Shown here: piece after piece, positions 1-7,057 of the stretch
How the letters are laid out: every line of letters begins with the position of its first letter
Numbering within the stretch: position 1 is the stretch's first letter
NCBI RefSeq assembly: GCF_014863605.1
Contig: NZ_CP062252.1
Location: forward strand, 496,001-560,000
Reading direction: 5' to 3'
From: Pseudomonas allokribbensis
GTDB lineage: Bacteria > Pseudomonadota > Gammaproteobacteria > Pseudomonadales > Pseudomonadaceae
Length of the DNA stretch: 64,000 nucleotides
Notes under the pieces: model-generated
What the model saw: the letters and a program-made list of their open reading frames with translations, nothing else
Told to the model about the DNA's origin: nothing
The model's database searches: none
Made by a program: the position numbers and the translations under genes

Positions 1-213
1 CGCATGGCTGATGGGAATTTCGGTGATGTCAAAGCCATTGGCGAAGGGATCAGCGAAGCCCGAATTGACTATGGCCCGGGATATCGGGTCTATTTCATGC
101 TGCAAGGTCGTCAGCTGGTCATCCTCCTTTGTGGTGGAGACAAGAGCAGTCAATCTCGAGACATCAAGCAAGCCAGGCTCATAGCGGAATCCTGGCAGGA
201 GCAAAACCCATGA
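1..213 (+). CDS. RelE/HigB-type toxin, C-terminal part (cut by window start)
   Basis: The reading frame is open from the first base, so the visible 70 codons are the C-terminal part of a protein of roughly 100 residues; the ATG at base 4 is probably internal. The segment DYGPGYRVYF followed by LLCGGDKSSQ and DIKQA is typical of the Gp49-like / addiction-module killer branch of the RelE/ParE superfamily, which are ribosome-associated mRNA interferases. Its stop overlaps the ATG of the next gene (ATGA), and toxin-first order is usual for this branch. The toxin activity is inferred from family; the N-terminal half cannot be seen. Confidence 0.8.
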   Translation, partial: RMADGNFGDVKAIGEGISEARIDYGPGYRVYFMLQGRQLVILLCGGDKSSQSRDIKQARLIAESWQEQNP

Positions 214-497
214 CCGAACAATTCACTCGTTGGGACTCAGCCGAGTACCTCAAGACAGAAGAGGACATGGCCAACTATCTGGACGCCTGTATGGAAGAGG
301 CGGGTGACGACCCGGCTTTTATTGCCAAGGCACTTGGCACTATCGCTCGGGCGCGTGGCATGACGCAGGTTGCGCGCGATGCTGGGCTATCAAGGGAAAG
401 TCTTTATCGCGCACTGTCAGGCGAGGTAAATCCTGAGTTTGGGACGATCCTCAAAGTCATGAAGGCGCTGGGGCTGAAGTTGCATGCCAGCACATGA
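210..497 (+). CDS. HTH antitoxin of the toxin-antitoxin pair (HigA-like)
   Basis: A 95-residue protein whose ATG overlaps the toxin stop. An in-frame start exists upstream at 129 but would lie wholly inside the toxin gene, so 210 is preferred. The C-terminal half is a Cro/CI-like helix-turn-helix: a conserved run ARARGMTQVARDAGLSRESL followed by ALSGEVNPEFGTILKVMKAL. This is the 'putative addiction module antidote protein' family, which binds and neutralises the cognate toxin and usually represses its own promoter. The N-terminal half (FTRWDSAEYLKTEEDMANYL) is the usual toxin-binding part. A terminator follows directly. Confidence 0.85.
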   Translation: MTEQFTRWDSAEYLKTEEDMANYLDACMEEAGDDPAFIAKALGTIARARGMTQVARDAGLSRESLYRALSGEVNPEFGTILKVMKALGLKLHAST

Positions 498-507
498 TCT
501 GAACTGA

Positions 508-534
508 AAAGGGCGCCGAAAGGCGCCCTTTGTC
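508..534. terminator. Intrinsic terminator after the toxin-antitoxin pair
   Basis: Stem GGGCGCC (511-517) pairs with GGCGCCC (522-528) around a 4-base GAAA-type loop. An A-run lies before and a T-rich tract (TTTGTC) after, so it can act in both directions: for the antitoxin gene on the plus strand and for the converging pigment operon on the minus strand. Confidence 0.8.
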
Positions 535-545
535 GTTTCTGGTGA

Positions 546-989
546 TTACTGAACCGTCGCCAGATCACCCTTCAAGGCAACGCCGGCCATGATCGCGCCC
601 GCGTGGCACTCGTAGTTCTTCGCATCCTTGCGCTCGTTGCTCTTGTAGAAGCTGACGATGTTGGTCACGGCGTTGGCGCCGGCGTTTTTCGCGGCCTGGT
701 GCAGGCTGATGATCGCCGATTGCACGACCCATTCGCAGGCCACTTCATCGGACTTGTTGAAGGCGTTGGTCTTCTTGTTGGTCACCGCGCCGCTGCTGAC
801 CACGGTGACTTTGCCGGCCGGGGCGTTGCCCGCCAGATAGAACTTCACGCTGCCGTCGATCTTGCCGGTGCGGGTTGCCTCGGCGACCGCCTTGTCGAAC
901 GGCAGGTACACCGCCGTGTCACGGGCCTGGCTGACGGCGGGCAAGGCGCAGAGTAGCAGGGTGGCGGCCGCGAGTTTGTTCAAACGCAT
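546..989 (-). CDS. Small exported protein at the end of the APE operon
   Basis: A 147-residue protein with a clear Sec signal peptide: MRLNK, a hydrophobic run, and a probable cut after Ala22 in VSQA. The mature part has two cysteines (in DEVACEWVV and NYECHAG) that could form a disulfide, and a GANAVTNIV segment recalling the alpha/beta fold of RcsF/YbjQ-like exported proteins. Homologues in Pseudomonas are often labelled 'excinuclease', which nothing in this sequence supports. A good ribosome site (AAGGAG) and a 20-bp gap from the preceding ketosynthase gene put it at the 3' end of the APE operon. Function unknown; a periplasmic role with the pigment is only inferred. Confidence 0.75.
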   Translation of the reverse strand: MRLNKLAAATLLLCALPAVSQARDTAVYLPFDKAVAEATRTGKIDGSVKFYLAGNAPAGKVTVVSSGAVTNKKTNAFNKSDEVACEWVVQSAIISLHQAAKNAGANAVTNIVSFYKSNERKDAKNYECHAGAIMAGVALKGDLATVQ

Positions 990-1009
990 GGAGGTCTCCT
1001 TGACCTGGA

Positions 1010-2245
1010 TTAATTCGGTTGCGTCCAGCGGCGGAAGATCAGCGAGGTGTTGACCCCGCCAAACGCGAAGTTGTTGTTCATCACGTAATCGTGGTGCATC
1101 TGGCGGAATTCGCCGCGCAGGTAATCGAGCTTGCCGCAGTGCGGGTCGACTTCGTCGAGGTTGAGCGTGTGCACGTACAAGTCGCGGTTGAGCATTTCGA
1201 TGCTGAACCAGGACTCCAGCGCACCGCAGGCACCCAGGGTGTGGCCGAGGAAACTCTTCTGCGAACTGATCGGCATACGCTCGCCAAACAGGCTGCTGGT
1301 GGCCAGGGTTTCGGCGATGTCGCCCTGCTCGGTGGCCGTGCCGTGACCGTTCACGTAACCGATGGCGTCAGGCGTCAGGCCCGCGTCTTCCAGTGCCAGC
1401 TCCATCGCACGACGCATGGTGACTTGCTCGGGACGAGTGGTGTGCTGGCCGTCGGCGTTGCTGCCGAAACCGACGATTTCGGCGTGAATGCGCGCACCGC
1501 GAGCCAGGGCGTGTTCCAGTTCTTCAAGCACCAGCATGCCGCCGCCTTCGCCGATCACCAGACCGTCGCGGCCCTTGTCATACGGACGTGGCGAGGTTTG
1601 CGGCGCATCGTTTTTCAGGCTGGTGGCGTACAGCGCGTCGAACACCATGGCCTCGGTCGGACACAGCTCTTCGGCGCCACCGGCGAGCATCAGCGGCAAA
1701 CGACCGAACTTGATCGCCTCGTAGGCATAACCGACGCCCTGACTGCCACTGGTGCAGGCGCTGGACGTCGGGATCAGGCGACCGGTGAGGCCGAAGAAGA
1801 TGCTGATGTTCGCCGCCGTGGTGTGCGGCATCATCCGCACGTAGGAGTTGGCGTTGAGGCCTTCGGCCACCGAATTCAGCAGCATGTTGCCGAACGCCTT
1901 GATCTCGTCGGTGCTGCCGGTGGACGAACCGCAGGCCACGCCCATGCGGCCGTCCTTGATTGATTCGTCGCCGAGCAGGCCGGCATCGGCCAACGCTTTT
2001 TCGGCCGCGCCGACTGCCAGCCGTGAGACCCGGCCCATGCTGCGCAGTTGTTTGCGGGTCCAGTGCGCCGGCACCACAAAATCGTCGATTGGCCCGGCCA
2101 GTCGGGTGTTGAGTTCGCTGAAACGATCCCACTCGTCCATCCGGCGGATGCCGCTGCGGTTGGCGGCGAAGTTGCCGGCGATGGTGTCCCAGTCGCTGCC
2201 CAGCGAGGTGATGCCGGCCATGCCGGTGACGACAACGCGCTTCAT
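1010..2245 (-). CDS. apeR: Beta-ketoacyl-ACP synthase (ApeR-type)
   Basis: A FabF-like condensing enzyme of 411 residues. The Cys-His-His triad is complete: Cys at about 164 (SSACTSGSQ), His in NGHGTATEQGD and His in FLGHTLGACG. The frame is open to a GTG at 2251, but GGAGG lies nine bases before the ATG at 2245 and only three before the GTG, so the ATG is chosen; it overlaps the upstream stop (TGATG). It is the last core biosynthetic gene and sits in the KS-DH-KR-KS order of the E. coli apeO-P-Q-R segment. As an extra ketosynthase beside the ApeO/ApeC pair it could serve an early condensation step (inferred). Confidence 0.9.
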   Translation of the reverse strand: MKRVVVTGMAGITSLGSDWDTIAGNFAANRSGIRRMDEWDRFSELNTRLAGPIDDFVVPAHWTRKQLRSMGRVSRLAVGAAEKALADAGLLGDESIKDGRMGVACGSSTGSTDEIKAFGNMLLNSVAEGLNANSYVRMMPHTTAANISIFFGLTGRLIPTSSACTSGSQGVGYAYEAIKFGRLPLMLAGGAEELCPTEAMVFDALYATSLKNDAPQTSPRPYDKGRDGLVIGEGGGMLVLEELEHALARGARIHAEIVGFGSNADGQHTTRPEQVTMRRAMELALEDAGLTPDAIGYVNGHGTATEQGDIAETLATSSLFGERMPISSQKSFLGHTLGACGALESWFSIEMLNRDLYVHTLNLDEVDPHCGKLDYLRGEFRQMHHDYVMNNNFAFGGVNTSLIFRRWTQPN

Positions 2246-2973
2246 CAGCACAAGCCTCCGTTGACTGCCAGCACCTGGCGGGTGATGTACGACGCTTCCG
2301 CCGACATCAGGAAATTCACTGCACCGGCCACTTCTTCCGGCGTGCCCATGCGTTGTGCCGGGATCATTTTCATCAATTCTTCCACCGGCACGTTTTCATC
2401 GAGCATGGCCGTATCGATCAGGCCGGGAGCAACACAGTTCACCGTGATTTTGCGCTTGGCCAGTTCGATCGCCAACGCCTTTGCGGCACCGATCACACCC
2501 GCTTTCGAGGCGCTGTAGTTGACCTGGCCACGGTTGCCGATCAGCCCCGAGACCGAGGTGATGCAAACGATGCGACCGGCGGCGCGGCGGCGGATCATCG
2601 GCATCATCACCGGGTGCAGGACGTTGTAGAAGCCGTCGAGGTTGGTGCGCAGCACCACGTCCCAGTCGTCATCGCTGAGGGCCGGAAACGCGCCATCGCG
2701 GGTCAGCCCGGCATTGAGCACCACGCCGTAATAGGCGCCGTGGGCTTCGACATCGGCTTCGAGGATGGCTTTGCAGGTTTCGCGGTCGGCGACGTCGAAT
2801 TGCAGGATGCGCGCATGGCGACCGAGCGCTTCGACTTCGGATTTCACCGCTTGCGCCTCGGCCACGCCGCTGCGGCAATGCAGGACGATATCGTGGCCAG
2901 CCTGGGCCAGACGCAGGGCAATCGCGCGGCCGATACCGCGACTGGAGCCGGTGACCAGTACGAATTCAGTCAT
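2245..2973 (-). CDS. apeQ: 3-oxoacyl-ACP reductase (FabG-type, ApeQ)
   Basis: A 242-residue classical short-chain dehydrogenase. It has the NADP-binding TGSSRGIG loop near residue 8, NAG near 88, and a complete catalytic set: Ser140 in ITSVSG and Tyr153/Lys157 in NYSASK. FabG enzymes reduce the 3-oxo group of ACP-bound chains with NADPH; in an APE pathway this follows each condensation, and dehydration then gives the conjugated double bond. The gene overlaps its upstream neighbour by 8 bp and the downstream ketosynthase by one base, which suggests translational coupling. Confidence 0.93.
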   Translation of the reverse strand: MTEFVLVTGSSRGIGRAIALRLAQAGHDIVLHCRSGVAEAQAVKSEVEALGRHARILQFDVADRETCKAILEADVEAHGAYYGVVLNAGLTRDGAFPALSDDDWDVVLRTNLDGFYNVLHPVMMPMIRRRAAGRIVCITSVSGLIGNRGQVNYSASKAGVIGAAKALAIELAKRKITVNCVAPGLIDTAMLDENVPVEELMKMIPAQRMGTPEEVAGAVNFLMSAEASYITRQVLAVNGGLC

Positions 2974-3430
2974 CGTTCGACTCCTTCAATTGTTCAAGAT
3001 ATTGCGCCGCGTGCGGCGGGCGGAACACGTTCAGCCGGGCGCTGGCTTCGATGCCGGGCGCATTGATGTGGCATTCGAACACACCCATGCCGTTGTCGTC
3101 TTCCAGCGAGCGGATGCCGTGGATGATCAGTTCACAGCCGACGGGGAATGCCTCGACATTGCATTCGAACTTGCGGGTGCCAAGCAAAAAGCCCAGTTCC
3201 ACCGCATTGCCTTTCTGCCGTGCATGGCAGCCAGCGAATGCAGCGACGCTCTGCGCCATCAACTCGACGCCGACCCACGCCGGCAGGCTGCCGTCGGGCA
3301 GGTTGAACAAACCATCGGGTTTGACCGTCAGGGTGGTGTGGATCTGCTCGTCGTCGAAGCTCAAGATCCGGTCGATCAGAATCATGTCGCCAGCGTGGGG
3401 CAGCAATTCGGCGAGCGGCCAGTCATTCAT
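2966..3430 (-). CDS. apeP: Hotdog-fold 3-hydroxyacyl-ACP dehydratase subunit (ApeP)
   Basis: A 154-residue single hotdog protein. The N-terminal LLPHAGDMILIDRI matches the FabZ LPHRYPFLLVDRV segment, and GVELMAQS carries the Glu (about residue 56) at the FabA/FabZ catalytic-acid position. The GHFP histidine motif of FabZ is absent: the central helix starts LPAWVGVEL. The other dehydratase of this operon, the C-terminal part of the ligase fusion, does have GHFP. This fits the reported ApeI-ApeP heterodimer in which the two subunits are not equivalent. It overlaps the neighbouring genes by 8 and 4 bp. Confidence 0.88.
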   Translation of the reverse strand: MNDWPLAELLPHAGDMILIDRILSFDDEQIHTTLTVKPDGLFNLPDGSLPAWVGVELMAQSVAAFAGCHARQKGNAVELGFLLGTRKFECNVEAFPVGCELIIHGIRSLEDDNGMGVFECHINAPGIEASARLNVFRPPHAAQYLEQLKESNDD

Positions 3431-4623
3431 GGGGCGTCTCCGATAATCAGGCTGACGTTATTGCCACCGAAGGCAAACGAGTTGCTCATCAGGTAGCGGG
3501 GTGCAATGGACGCCAGGCGCTCGCTCGCGGTCACCCACTTCAGCGCTGGCAGGTCCGGATCGGCCTGGCCGTCCCAGACGTGCGGCGGCAAGGCGTGGTC
3601 GGGGTTGTCGGCGTTCAGGCTCAGCCAGCAGAACGCGGCTTCCAGTGCGCCGGCAGCACCGAGGGTGTGGCCGGTCATCGGCTTGGTCGAGGAACACGCC
3701 ACACCCTGCGGGAACAGCGTGGAAACGGCCAGGCTTTCCATGGCGTCGTTGTGCTGGGTGGCGGTGCCGTGCAGGTTCAGATAACTGATTTGCGTGGCTT
3801 GCAGCTGCGCGCGATCCAGCGCCTGTTGCATGGCTTGCAACGCGCCACGGCCGGACGGCTCCGGCGCGGAAATATGGTGCGCATCGGAGCTGGCGCCAGC
3901 GCCCAGCAGGGCAATGGCCGGGCCGTCGCCGCGCTGTTTGCTCATCACGAACAGCACCGCTGCCTCGCCGATGTTGATGCCGTTGCGGTTGGCCGAGAAC
4001 GGGTTGCAGCGCTCCCCGGACACCGCTTCCAGCGACGAGAAACCGTTGAGGGTCAGTTTGCACAGGCTGTCGACACCGCCGCACAGCACCGCGTCGCACA
4101 GCCCCAGATCCAGCAGACGCCGGGCGCTCATCAAGGCCCGGGCGCTGGAGGTGCACGCGGTGGAAATCACGTAGGTCGGGCCGCTCAGTTGCAGCCAGTC
4201 GGCGAGGAACGTCGCCGGGGCGCCGAGTTCCTGTTGCCGATAGTCGTAATCGGCCGGGAACTGTTGTTCGCGAATGTAATGCGCCAGACCCTGGCTGGCC
4301 TCGTCGATGCCCGAAGTGCTGGTGCCGAGCACCACGCCGACGCGGTCGGGGCCATAGGTCTGAATGGCGGCGTCGATGTCGTCGCGAATCTGCAACGCGG
4401 CTTCCAGCAGCAACTGATTGTTGCGGCTCTTGTGCGCCGCCATCTGCGGCGGAACAGGCGCTAGGTCACCGTGCACTGCGGCCACCGGCAACTCGCGTTC
4501 CGGCACCCAGCCCGACTCGTGGCGCATGCCCGAGCAATCGCCGGCGAACAGGTTGCGTGCGATCTCTTGCTTGTCACGGCCCAGGGCGCAGATCACGCCG
4601 AGGGCGTTGAGGTAGGCGGTCAT
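3427..4623 (-). CDS. apeO: Beta-ketoacyl-ACP synthase (ApeO-type elongation KS)
   Basis: A 398-residue FabF-family condensing enzyme with an intact triad: Cys157 in ISTACTSSARA, His in NLHGTATQHND and His in MTGHTLGAAG. In the reconstituted E. coli APE system ApeO pairs with the chain-length factor ApeC to extend the ACP-bound aryl polyene with malonyl units. The partner here is the gene at 18259-18984, at the far 5' end of the operon. The position directly before ApeP and ApeQ matches the E. coli gene order and is the reason for calling this one ApeO rather than ApeR. Confidence 0.9.
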   Translation of the reverse strand: MTAYLNALGVICALGRDKQEIARNLFAGDCSGMRHESGWVPERELPVAAVHGDLAPVPPQMAAHKSRNNQLLLEAALQIRDDIDAAIQTYGPDRVGVVLGTSTSGIDEASQGLAHYIREQQFPADYDYRQQELGAPATFLADWLQLSGPTYVISTACTSSARALMSARRLLDLGLCDAVLCGGVDSLCKLTLNGFSSLEAVSGERCNPFSANRNGINIGEAAVLFVMSKQRGDGPAIALLGAGASSDAHHISAPEPSGRGALQAMQQALDRAQLQATQISYLNLHGTATQHNDAMESLAVSTLFPQGVACSSTKPMTGHTLGAAGALEAAFCWLSLNADNPDHALPPHVWDGQADPDLPALKWVTASERLASIAPRYLMSNSFAFGGNNVSLIIGDAP

Positions 4624-5102
4624 GGCGTCGATTCACCTAAGGGAGAAACCCGATACTGCGGGCCTTGGGGCAGGTTCAATTCGAAGCTCAACGGTTGTGC
4701 ATAACGGATGTCCCAGCGTGCCGGCAAGGAACGTTGCCCGCCGTGTTGCTGCGCGGTTGGGTAATTGCGCGACAGTTCGCCGGCAGGCGTCAGGGCGAAC
4801 AGCAGCGCAGCGAACAACTCCCGGGCCTCCGGATTCGGCGGCAGCAGGCCGTCAGCCTGCCAGCGTCCGTCGATCAGTTGCTGACGCGCCTGAGGGATGC
4901 CCAACGGATCCATCATCGACCAGCGAATTCCCGGCCCCTCGCGCTGGATCACCAGCAACCAGTCCTGGCGCTGCTCGGCTTGCTGGCGCTCGATGTGCAG
5001 TTGCAGCGGCAAGGGCAGCGTAGGGTTACCCACAGGCAACGGCGCCTGGCTGGCGCACGCGGTCAGCAGCAGGACGCAGGCGAGCAGCAGAACACGCAGC
5101 AT
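4620..5102 (-). CDS. DUF3261 outer-membrane lipoprotein of the APE cluster
   Basis: A 160-residue protein with a lipoprotein signal: basic start, hydrophobic stretch and lipobox LTAC with the lipidated Cys at 16. Ala-Ser follows the Cys, which favours sorting to the outer membrane. The rest (QREGPGIRWSMMDPLGIPQA, DGRWQADGLLPPN) fits DUF3261, a family found mainly in APE clusters near MMPL exporters and LolA-like proteins. It may receive or anchor the finished lipid at the outer membrane, somewhat as LolB does for lipoproteins (inferred from context). It overlaps the ketosynthase gene by 4 bp and the methyltransferase gene by 1 bp. Confidence 0.82.
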   Translation of the reverse strand: MLRVLLLACVLLLTACASQAPLPVGNPTLPLPLQLHIERQQAEQRQDWLLVIQREGPGIRWSMMDPLGIPQARQQLIDGRWQADGLLPPNPEARELFAALLFALTPAGELSRNYPTAQQHGGQRSLPARWDIRYAQPLSFELNLPQGPQYRVSPLGESTP

Positions 5103-5827
5103 CAGACGGCCTCTTCCAGCGGTTTGCGCGCCACGACGTTGACCAGGGTTTCTTCACGCTGGCCAAACGGCTTCGGTTTGCGCAGGCCAAAACGTTCCAG
5201 CAGACCAAAATCCTTTGAGCGGCTCCACCACAGGTACGGGTAGGAAACATTCCGCTCGCCGAACTCGAAACCCTGCTGGCGAATCATCTCCAGATACTGC
5301 GCCGCACTCTTCTGCACGTGCATCGGATGGCGGAACAACCAACGGATGACCCAAGTATCAATGTAAGCCTCGGTGGACTCGGCGAACAGCAGATAACCGC
5401 CCGGCTTGAGCACCCGGTAGAACTCGGCCAGGACTTTTTCCTGTTCCACCAGATGATGGAAGGTCTGGTGACAGAACAGCAGATCGACGCTCGCATCCGG
5501 GACATTCAATGTCGCGCAGTCGCTGCCGATCAGCTCGACGGCGAAGCCCTGACGCGCGGCTTCTGCGGCGCTCAATTCCAGGCTGTGCGGATCGGCATCG
5601 ACGCCGATCAAACGCTGTGGCGCGAAGGTCTGGCGCAGATGGCCGAAGGATTTGCCCTGGCCGCAGCCCGCATCCAGCAGCACCGGATTGGCCGGCAGCG
5701 ACTCGCTGAACAGTCCGCGCAAATCGTTGATCGCCACGCGCAACACATGGTGCTGCCAGGTGTGGCTGCGCAGGAACCAGAAGCCGAAACGGGTTTCCTC
5801 GACGTAGCTGTCGCTCAAGTAATTCAT
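5102..5827 (-). CDS. Class I SAM-dependent methyltransferase
   Basis: 241 residues with a class I Rossmann methyltransferase core. Motif I is VLLDAGCGQGKSFGHL (about 45-60), an acidic residue ends strand 2 (LIGVDADPHS), and post-motif segments NVPDASVDLLFCHQTFHHL and VLKPGGYLLFAES follow. The 70-odd C-terminal residues are less typical and may form the substrate lid. APE head groups such as the E. coli pigment carry a ring methyl beside the phenol, so a C- or O-methylation of the aryl group is the likely job (inferred). It overlaps the flavoprotein gene by 4 bp. Confidence 0.85.
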   Translation of the reverse strand: MNYLSDSYVEETRFGFWFLRSHTWQHHVLRVAINDLRGLFSESLPANPVLLDAGCGQGKSFGHLRQTFAPQRLIGVDADPHSLELSAAEAARQGFAVELIGSDCATLNVPDASVDLLFCHQTFHHLVEQEKVLAEFYRVLKPGGYLLFAESTEAYIDTWVIRWLFRHPMHVQKSAAQYLEMIRQQGFEFGERNVSYPYLWWSRSKDFGLLERFGLRKPKPFGQREETLVNVVARKPLEEAV

Positions 5828-7056
5828 GTGTCGTCCCTTGCACAGAGTTCGGAGATCGTCTTCAGCCGACGGCGCGCTTCGCTGACGAACGGGTTGCGTT
5901 CATCCCAGGCGTAACCGGCGAGGATCGAGCAGATCATGCGACGGATTTCGGGGGAGCCTTGCTCGTGGAAAATCACGTCCTGGAAGGTGCCGGCGTACCA
6001 GCCCTCGACATAGCAGCGGAAGGTATCGACGCCGCGCTTGAGCGGTTCGGCGAACTCGCTTTGCCAGTCCACCGTTTCGCCCTGCAACTGTCGATGCAGC
6101 ACACCGGCGGCCATGCTCGCCGAGCGCATGGCAATGGTCACGCCGGAAGAGAACACCGGGTCGAGAAATTCCGCCGCGTTGCCCAGCAAGGCAAAACCGG
6201 GGCCGTGCAGGGTTTTGACGTTGGCCGCATAACCGCCGAGGGTACGCGCCGGAGTGTCCCACACCGCATTGTTCAGCACCTTGGCCAGGCTCGGGGTTTC
6301 GGCGATGAAACCGCGCAGGCAGGCGTCGAGGTCGGCATCGCGCCCTGCGAAATGTTCGGCTGCCGCGACCACGCCGACCGAGCAGCGACCGTTGCTGAAC
6401 GGGATCGTCCAGAACCAGATGTCACGATGCTGCGGGTGGGTGGTGACGAGGATTTTCTCGCGGTCGAAGGCCGGGTGGTCGATGTGATCTTCGACGTGGG
6501 TGAACACGGCCTGGCGCACCGGGAAATTCGACGGCGCCTCCAGGTCCAGCAAGCGCGACAGCACGCGGCCGTAGCCGCTGGCATCGAGGACGAAACCGGC
6601 CTCGACACGGTACTCGCTGCCGTCTTCGCGACGCACATCGAGTTGCGGACGCGGTCGGTCGAAATCGACGCTGACAATCGCGTCGCCGTAGCGGATTTCC
6701 GCACCCTGCAACGCCGCCTGATCGGCCAGCAATTTGTCGAAGTCGGCGCGTTGTACCTGGAAGGTAGTCGGTTTGCCGCCGCTGAACGTATCGCCGAAAT
6801 CAAACGCGCTGTAGCGCTCGCCCCAGGCGAATGCCGCGCCGGTCTTGCGCTGGAATCCGGCCGCGTTCACCGCTTCGAGCATCCCCGCTTCTTCGACGAA
6901 ATCCAGGCAATGGCTGAGCAGGCTTTCGCCGATGGAGAACCGTGGGAAATGCTGGCGCTCGATAACCAGCACGTCGTGGCCCTTACGCTTGAGCAACGCG
7001 GCGGCGATGGCGCCGGACGGGCCGGCGCCGATGATCACGACCTGACGGGATTCCAT
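5824..7056 (-). CDS. FAD-dependent halogenase-like / oxidoreductase of the APE cluster
   Basis: A 410-residue flavoprotein of the geranylgeranyl reductase / flavin-dependent halogenase superfamily. The FAD-binding GAGPSG is at residues 10-15 and a second FAD segment reads DPVFSSGVTIA. Two halogenase-type features are visible: WFWTIP at 214-219, which matches the WxWxIP hallmark, and Lys71 in FQRKTGAAFAWG, at about the place of the catalytic lysine. The frame is open to 7092, but the ATG at 7056 sits at the FAD motif and one base after the preceding stop, so it is preferred. Halogenation or hydroxylation of the aryl head is inferred; xanthomonadins are brominated APEs. An ordinary monooxygenase is the alternative. 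Confidence 0.82.
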   Translation of the reverse strand: MESRQVVIIGAGPSGAIAAALLKRKGHDVLVIERQHFPRFSIGESLLSHCLDFVEEAGMLEAVNAAGFQRKTGAAFAWGERYSAFDFGDTFSGGKPTTFQVQRADFDKLLADQAALQGAEIRYGDAIVSVDFDRPRPQLDVRREDGSEYRVEAGFVLDASGYGRVLSRLLDLEAPSNFPVRQAVFTHVEDHIDHPAFDREKILVTTHPQHRDIWFWTIPFSNGRCSVGVVAAAEHFAGRDADLDACLRGFIAETPSLAKVLNNAVWDTPARTLGGYAANVKTLHGPGFALLGNAAEFLDPVFSSGVTIAMRSASMAAGVLHRQLQGETVDWQSEFAEPLKRGVDTFRCYVEGWYAGTFQDVIFHEQGSPEIRRMICSILAGYAWDERNPFVSEARRRLKTISELCARDDT

Positions 7057-7057
7057 T

